In this document: piece after piece, positions 57,951 to 64,000 of the stretch
How positions within the stretch are numbered: position 1 is the stretch's first letter
Layout: each line of letters opens with the position of its first letter
DNA from: Onchidella celtica
Lineage: Eukaryota > Mollusca > Gastropoda > Systellommatophora > Onchidiidae
NCBI GenBank assembly: GCA_963931925.1
Contig: OZ007579.1
Location: forward strand, 30,837,519 to 30,901,518
Direction: 5' to 3'
Length of the DNA stretch: 64,000 bases
Translations under genes and position numbers: made by a program
Notes under the pieces: model-generated
The model's input: only the letters and a program-made list of their open reading frames with translations
What the model was told of the DNA's origin: nothing
Databases searched by the model: none

Positions 57951-60900
57951 GACCTCAGTTGCTGTTTGCAAGTCACTGAGTCCTGATATGCTGTAGGGCT
58001 TCAGGTTCCAGGTACATTTGTACGTGTTTGTAAATCAGGGAAATAATGTTTCTCCTGCATTGCAACAACCAGACATTTGCAAGCAGCATAGTCAAATCAC
58101 AAACCAGTGTGATTTTCTCATCTCTTTTGTGCCATTTCCAGCTTTTAAACCATAATTACATCAAAAAGGAAACATCCTGGTGAAATCTGGACTTTCTGCC
58201 TGCTTGGAAAAAAAAGTTCTTGAAATTGTCCTCCTTCTTTCTAATACCTATTGGATTTGTTTTTTCTTAACTTCAGTCCACACTGAAAGTTTTGTATGTC
58301 CCAAAAACTTTGGTCTCTGCCAGATTGTGTAATGAATCTCTCATAAGTGTTATATTATCAAGGTCATTTCACAGTTGCGAAGTTATTTTTTTGGTGTTTT
58401 GGGATGAAATGCTCACCTTAATCAGGCAGTCATGTTGCACTGTTCAATTGTTATGTTGTTTTTGTTTCATTGACCTATGATTTTTTAAATGGAAAATGAC
58501 GTCAACCTAAAGCGCTATTTAGATTGTTGTCAAGGGAGGGTGGTCTAATAACAAAGCCAAATAGAGAAAATGCTGAGTGGTGTTCACTGTTCAGCTAGAG
58601 CTTTCTATGTAAAATTCTACACTCCCTACCACTATATTCGAAGTAAACAGTTTTCTTTGATTTTCAAAAAACACCAAAACATGACTTGGGTAATTGTGTT
58701 ATGACCATGATGATATGGAGAAAATAATTATGGCTGATGGATAGTTTAGTCTCAATCAACTAATGCTAGCCAGGCAAAAAAATCACCCATCAACACTTAC
58801 ATCTATTTGCTCATGAAAAAGATGGCTCATAATAGCAGTTTCCAGGGTTTTCACATTACACGTCGTGAGGGACTCTGGCTCGTCGTTCTGTATTGACTAT
58901 ATTCATCTCAGTTCAATTTGTATGTTTGAAATGGTGTGTGCTGAGGGTTCATCAATGTGGAGTTGATTTGCGAATATTTACTTCACTGAACAATTGTCAC
59001 AATAATTGTGCAATGGCAAAAATGTTATCTGATGATAACTTTGAACCATATGTTGTCTTTGAAAAGCTGTAATGAATGACATGTTTCAAATCATCAGTGG
59101 GTTTATAATGGGTGTAAGAAACACTTTTGTTGGATGTGAAATGCAGTATCTACACATGGATGTTGAATTACATTGGGAAAACAAAAGGGTTGAGAGATGG
59201 ATCAGTGAAAGGAGGAACTACCACAGCTAGACAAACACGATTAAACAGCCAGCCAGCAGGAGGGTACATGTATTCAAATACATGTAGAATACATGTATAA
59301 GGAAAGGGATGAAAACAAGCCTGGCTGAAAGAAAGGCTTTTGGCAAAAACCAGTGGTACACAGGACAGAACATCAGTTTCCTAAGATGGTAATATTGTAA
59401 TAACTCAATAATTTTAAAAAACTGTTGTTAGGAGAATGCAGTCTAATTACGAAGCCACATCGAGAAAACAGTTGTATTCTTTACTCTGTATGTAAAATAC
59501 TATGCTTCCCTACCAATAGCCTTTTTCGACTAATTGAATTACTACTGTCTTAGGGAATGGTGATGAGAGGCATATGGAGAAATAACAGCCTGACGAGTTA
59601 AAAGGCTATTCGAATGGGAAAGGGGTCATGAACCATGTTGCCTCAGGGACTGATGCCTAAACCTAATGTCTGGAGACAAGAAAGGCATAGCTTATGTCTC
59701 TGAGGTCTGCACTTCTCCTTTAGATTTCAGTAGAAAAATGAAAATGGGACATTTCAGTAGTCCAGTACTTGATTTGTGAGGAGAAGTGTGGTAAGAGATG
59801 TTGGTCTACACTTGTGATCAATTTGTGTTACTGATTTTGACAAAATATGCAGCAAATCATTTCCCCAGTATAAAAGTGTTCAATCTCCTTGCCCTTGACT
59901 ACATTATTGAGGAATTTGGCTTCAAAGTTAGAAATCTCCAAACAAGAAATAGTGAAAATATAGAAAAGTTGAATATCATCAAGTATATATTTACTGACAA
60001 TGTCTGACCTTGAAATTAATGGGAGATATAAGCCCATTGACAACATAAACTCAATTCGTGTAAAAAAAAAGTGGACATAGATCACTTCTAAACTGGGATG
60101 ATGAAATGTTAACACCAAACAGCTCCAGAATATATATAATATGTGTACATGTATACACCAGAATTTGTACATACAGCAATTGCAATTTTAGAACTGTGAA
60201 CATTTTTGGGTTACAAATAGGACCTTCATTGATCTTCTGTGGCAATGACGAACATAAGATCTTTGTGGAATATTTGCATGCTTTAAAAAAAATGGTGAAT
60301 ATTTTTAAACTATGATTTTAATGATTTTGATTCTCATTAACCCCATATCATTATGTTATTGTAGGGTGGAGATGACACTATGAGTTTAATTTCCTAAATT
60401 TATTTTAAACATTCCTTTGCCCTTATAATGTGCAAGAGAGAATTTTCAGAGAGTTCAATGTGCAATTGATATGATTTATACTTGTAAGTGTGTTTGGTTC
60501 TGTGTGGGTACAGGCATTTGAGTCCTTAAGACATGTGCAGTGTAAAATGTGACATCACTGAAACTCTGGCAGCCACATATTTGTTAAGTTGTTTTATCAC
60601 CAGTTGTGTTGATGTTTGACTGGCTGTTTGTGGAGAAAAATACCTTACTACTACCAGTCTGTTTGTAGAGATAGTTGACACTTGCACATATGTGGAGATG
60701 TTTGACAATCCAATTGTAGATGAATGTTTGTGGAAGCCTTTGACTCAGCTGTTTGTGGAAACATAATGACCATCTAACCTGTCAGCAAAGATGTTTGGAC
60801 TTAAAAGATTTTGTACTGCACATGCTGGGAGTGTTACAACATGTGCTGCACTAGGGAGTTTGTCATGAGAGCCAGAGGATGTCTTTGACCATCTGGTTTG

Positions 60901-62789
60901 CTCAGTGGAAAGCAGGATGTCATGTTCTGCAGCTCAGGGTGACTTGGCAAGCGAATGTGCTGGCCCAGTTTTGGTTCAAAACAGAGCAAAATGTTCAAAA
61001 TTCAATCTTCATTAACCAAAAAAGGCAATACTCGAAAGAACTAAGAAATCGCATTTGAATCAGCTGCTCTAAAAACTGAAGTTAGATGGGTATTGCAATG
61101 TCTTGTCAAGAGTTTTTAGTCAGATTCCAACTAAACAGACATGCTTAAGGTGTCCACATGTTGGAACTTGTATAGTTAACATATTGTTATTTATATTCTC
61201 ACTGATCTCATGAATGAGGTGTCACCAAGTAAACTGAATGTCACATAAGTGACAGAAGTAATTTTTACCAACTTTACCAATAACAGCAAGAGCAGAAACT
61301 CAAAAAAGTTGCTTGTACCGGTATGCACAGCTGTTGTCACAAAGCCTATGTTGTAGAATGTACATTTGTAATTACATTGTAGCTATCCAGCACTACAATA
61401 ATTGCAGGAGTTTCTTTTTAGTTTGGGTTTTTAGGTATTTCATCGTGAACTGAGCTTACTATGTGGAGGTCTGTGTGGTAAACTGTTGTAATTTGGCTTT
61501 TACAAATGTTTTGGAAGCAAAAAACGGAAGAGCTTTCTTTATCAGACTTAACAGTTACGATATTTTGAAGAAACGTTATTTCACCTTTAGTTTTCAGGCT
61601 TTAACCTCCAACTTATGCCACAACCTTCAGGCTGTCAAGGACTACTAGCATGATAAATATCACAATTTTTTTCAACACTGTTGAATTACAATAGATTACC
61701 ATGCGGCGCTCAATGTAATGTACAGTTTCTTGACAAGAGTTCTATGGTTACTGCTAAATTGTGAAAGTATGCTGTAATCTGCTTGTTTAGAAAGTTTATC
61801 TTACTTTTAAAATAATGTCACATGTACGTATTCAAATTACAATTGTCCCAAAAGAGGAAAAACAAAATGTTAAATATACCTAAAAGAGGCTGGATAGGGC
61901 AAATGTTGTTATTAGTAATGTTGTGTAGACTAGATCACCTTTGCCTCTCTATAGATAGATGATAATGGTGACATCACCCTTGGATCTACCATGGGCAAAG
62001 TGCTTCCCTTATAGGCTGACATCCATAGTACATTGTAAAGTTCAAGCACATCAGCAATTATAACTGGTGAGAGAATGTAATGGGAGGGAAATCCTATACA
62101 TACGTACACATGATCAAAATTACACAGAAATCAACAGATCTTAGTCAAAATGTAGTCCAGAAATCTTTCTCAAACCTGCTTTACAGGATTGTTCTGTACT
62201 TATTGTGTAGGGGAGGGGAGGGCAAAAAGAAATTCCTGTTAGGTTTGAGGATAAAGACGGTCTGGTAAAGTGCGGTCTAGTAAAGTGCTGGACACTACAA
62301 TGGTAATGGTGTGCACATAATACATAGAGCACATTATGTTACCTGTGAAATGTACTACTGATACTTTATAGGGTGTGCCCCTTTGTTTGGAAATCAAATG
62401 ATAGTTTCAGTTTGCCTTTCTAGGGCATGAATTTAGGTGCCCTTTGAGTTTGGGTTCCATTATTGAGTAGTGGTAATGTAGTTGGCAGGTTGGCATTTTT
62501 CACAGGTTGTCTTCAAATAAAGGCTAGAAAATGTTTCCAAATAATCGCTGTTAAGTGCTTAGAATCTGTTCCATAGCTAGACAGAGCACTGTATAAATAT
62601 TATGTATTGCTTTTGTTAAATTCTACAGGGAGATTATTTGTTCCATGGTTGTACATGTACCGATATTAATTTGATTTTTGACTGTTGGAGGGAATGTTTG
62701 TGTATATTGTATGATAAAACATTTAACTGGGCTTTCTTCTTTAAACTTATAATAAACTTTCATTCAGTGACATATTGACTGACGGTGTG
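57951..62789. other. EBAG9 3' flank, long UTR or intergenic
   Basis: No coding exon was recognised. Sense AATAAA strings occur at about 62517 and 62751-62756. If the EBAG9 transcript reads past the LTR, its 3' UTR could be very long. A diverged repeat based on TGTTTGTGGAGA/TGTTTGTGGAAG lies at about 60615-60765. Confidence 0.4.
61476..61701. mobile_element. Small MITE family M1, copy 3
   Basis: The left end TGGTAAACTGTTGTAATTTG and right end GAATTACAATAGATTACCA form a nearly 20-bp inverted repeat, the best preserved of the three copies (27146-27404, 48534-48748). The body carries ATCAGACTTAACAGTTACGA and CACCTTTAGTTTTCAG. It is 226 bp and non-coding. Confidence 0.72.
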
Positions 62790-62835
62790 TTGAGTATTCA
62801 TCATAGGTACGAATCAATGTGTGGACGACTGATGT
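62790..62835. repeat. 46-bp direct repeat, left copy
   Basis: It starts TTGAGTATTCATCATAGGTA and ends GACGACTGATGT. It is identical over all 46 bases to 63198-63243. Confidence 0.92.
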
Positions 62836-63197
62836 ATGCTGTGTGTAGGCATATTGGATAAACATTGGATTTATGGATGAGCCAGTATCAGGACTACCAG
62901 AAAGGGATGCTGTCTTGGATCCATAATACATGTGCATGTACATTTCCCTTTTTGTGTGTTTTGTCAGCCTAGCTACGAACAGCTGTAATAAATTACAGGC
63001 CCACTGTAATGTACTGGAGTCTCCTATAACTCTTAGTATAGGGCAGTGACTCTCAGCATGGGCGATATCGCCTTCTGTGGCCGAGTTCATGTCAAGAAAA
63101 TATACTGTTCAAATTCCTCAATGTTTCAGTATCACTGGTAGACGACAAAACTTACCCAGCCTGGTGCATCCCTTTATTACTAGGTCTACTGTCTACC

Positions 63198-63243
63198 TTG
63201 AGTATTCATCATAGGTACGAATCAATGTGTGGACGACTGATGT
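63198..63243. repeat. 46-bp direct repeat, right copy
   Basis: Identical to 62790-62835, 362 bp after the left copy ends. It abuts the SINE that starts a few bases later. Confidence 0.92.
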
Positions 63244-63714
63244 CTACTCAAGGGGACAAGGTGGTCTAGAGGCAAGGTGCTCGCCTCTCATGCCAAGGGT
63301 CCCGGGTTCTAAACCCGGCCGGTGCAGGCATGTTGGAAGTTTGGGATTTTTCTCATATTTTCATGTCCCTGATCCTATTGAGGGGTAGGATCGAGTACCT
63401 AGTCTTCTCGGATAAGGACGAAAAAATTCGGAGGGCCCGTGTGCACGTTGCGCACGTTAAAGATACCTTGGCAGTTGGAAATCGTAAAGAGCAGGCCGAA
63501 CAGGCCGCTGCCCGGGAAAAATTAAATAAAAATTCATCCCTACCACCCACTCCCCCTCATCCCCCCACCACCCAAAAAAAAAAAAAAACGCCGACCGGCG
63601 CTGCACTGTGGCGACGACGTGCCTGCTCCAGTTGTAACTGGGGTGCAATGGCACAAAGGCAAAATTTCCCAAATGGGATTAAAGAGTTATACAAATACAA
63701 AAAATACAAAAATA
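63244..63714 (+). mobile_element. tRNA-derived SINE
   Basis: The head has an A box-like GTGGTCTAGAGGCAAGG and a B box GGGTTCTAAACCCGG, giving tRNA-like pol III promoter spacing. The body includes GGAGGGCCCGTGTGCACGTT, GCGCACGTTAAAGATACCTT and GTGGCGACGACGTGCC. The tail is an ATACAAA-type repeat. I associate this body with SINEs common in molluscan, especially gastropod, genomes (from memory, not a search). ACTGATG before the head and after the tail may be the target duplication. Confidence 0.82.
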
Positions 63715-64000
63715 CTGATGGTCCGTATAAATAGGATAAATTACATCGTTCAGAAGGGGCTGTGAAAGAATATATAGGGCCTAAAGTGGCGATTGCCTGA
63801 AATGGGTTGAAAACCATTTGGTGTGCGCGGATACAAAGACAAACATACTTACGAATCGAGATACATTTACTTACAAACGAAAGAACGGTAGGCCTACAAT
63901 ACAAATATTAGACCAGAGATTTGCATATAAATGCACTTTGAGGAGGACACGTGCGCGTTTAGGCCAGAAATACACATGTAAGCAAATATTTACAGGAAGT
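63715..64000. other. Right flank, nothing recognised
   Basis: Short AT-rich sequence after the SINE with no supported feature. Confidence 0.4.

Noticed and set aside
63255-63325. tRNA gene
   Set aside because: A and B box-like motifs are present but the sequence continues into a SINE body with an ATACAAA tail, so it is a SINE head, not a functional tRNA gene.

Overview
This window is animal nuclear DNA: AT-rich, with long introns, many short coding exons bounded by GT/AG sites, and dense transposable elements. A tRNA-derived SINE near the right end has the body I associate with molluscan, especially gastropod, genomes. With the RTE and CR1-group LINEs this makes a gastropod-like mollusc my best guess (inference). 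No prokaryotic features, rRNA genes or CRISPR arrays were seen.

Three host genes could be assembled by exon phase. (1) Plus strand, 781-23735: a membrane-bound O-acyltransferase of the MBOAT1/MBOAT2 lysophospholipid acyltransferase type. Eleven exons join in one continuous frame of 539 codons plus stop, and only the N-terminal exon is missing. (2) Minus strand, 41541-36294: a six-exon gene for an unidentified 145-residue basic, probably helical protein. (3) Plus strand, 49192-56281: a complete four-coding-exon EBAG9 (RCAS1) homologue of 251 residues. Genes 2 and 3 may diverge from a shared promoter near 41.6 kb.

Most of the remaining sequence is mobile. The MBOAT introns hold a 5'-truncated CR1-group LINE (about 9.47-11.84 kb), a solo LTR (7384-8432) and a three-level nest at 15636-22649. 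In that nest a nearly intact RTE LINE sits in a solo LTR, which sits in a TTAA-flanked DNA transposon. Further right are two more LINE 3' fragments, three copies of one TTAA-type (piggyBac-like) non-autonomous transposon, hAT elements with transposase C-terminal remnants, three small MITE families, and a 2.45 kb element with 15-bp perfect terminal repeats (52341-54794) that I cannot assign. Each of the three solo LTRs keeps an intact 5-bp target duplication.

Points most worth checking are the unassigned 2.45 kb element in the EBAG9 intron, the nested insertion, a second copy of a 39-nt MBOAT microexon about 2.5 kb beyond the gene's stop codon, and a TTAA MITE ending 33 bp before the last EBAG9 exon.
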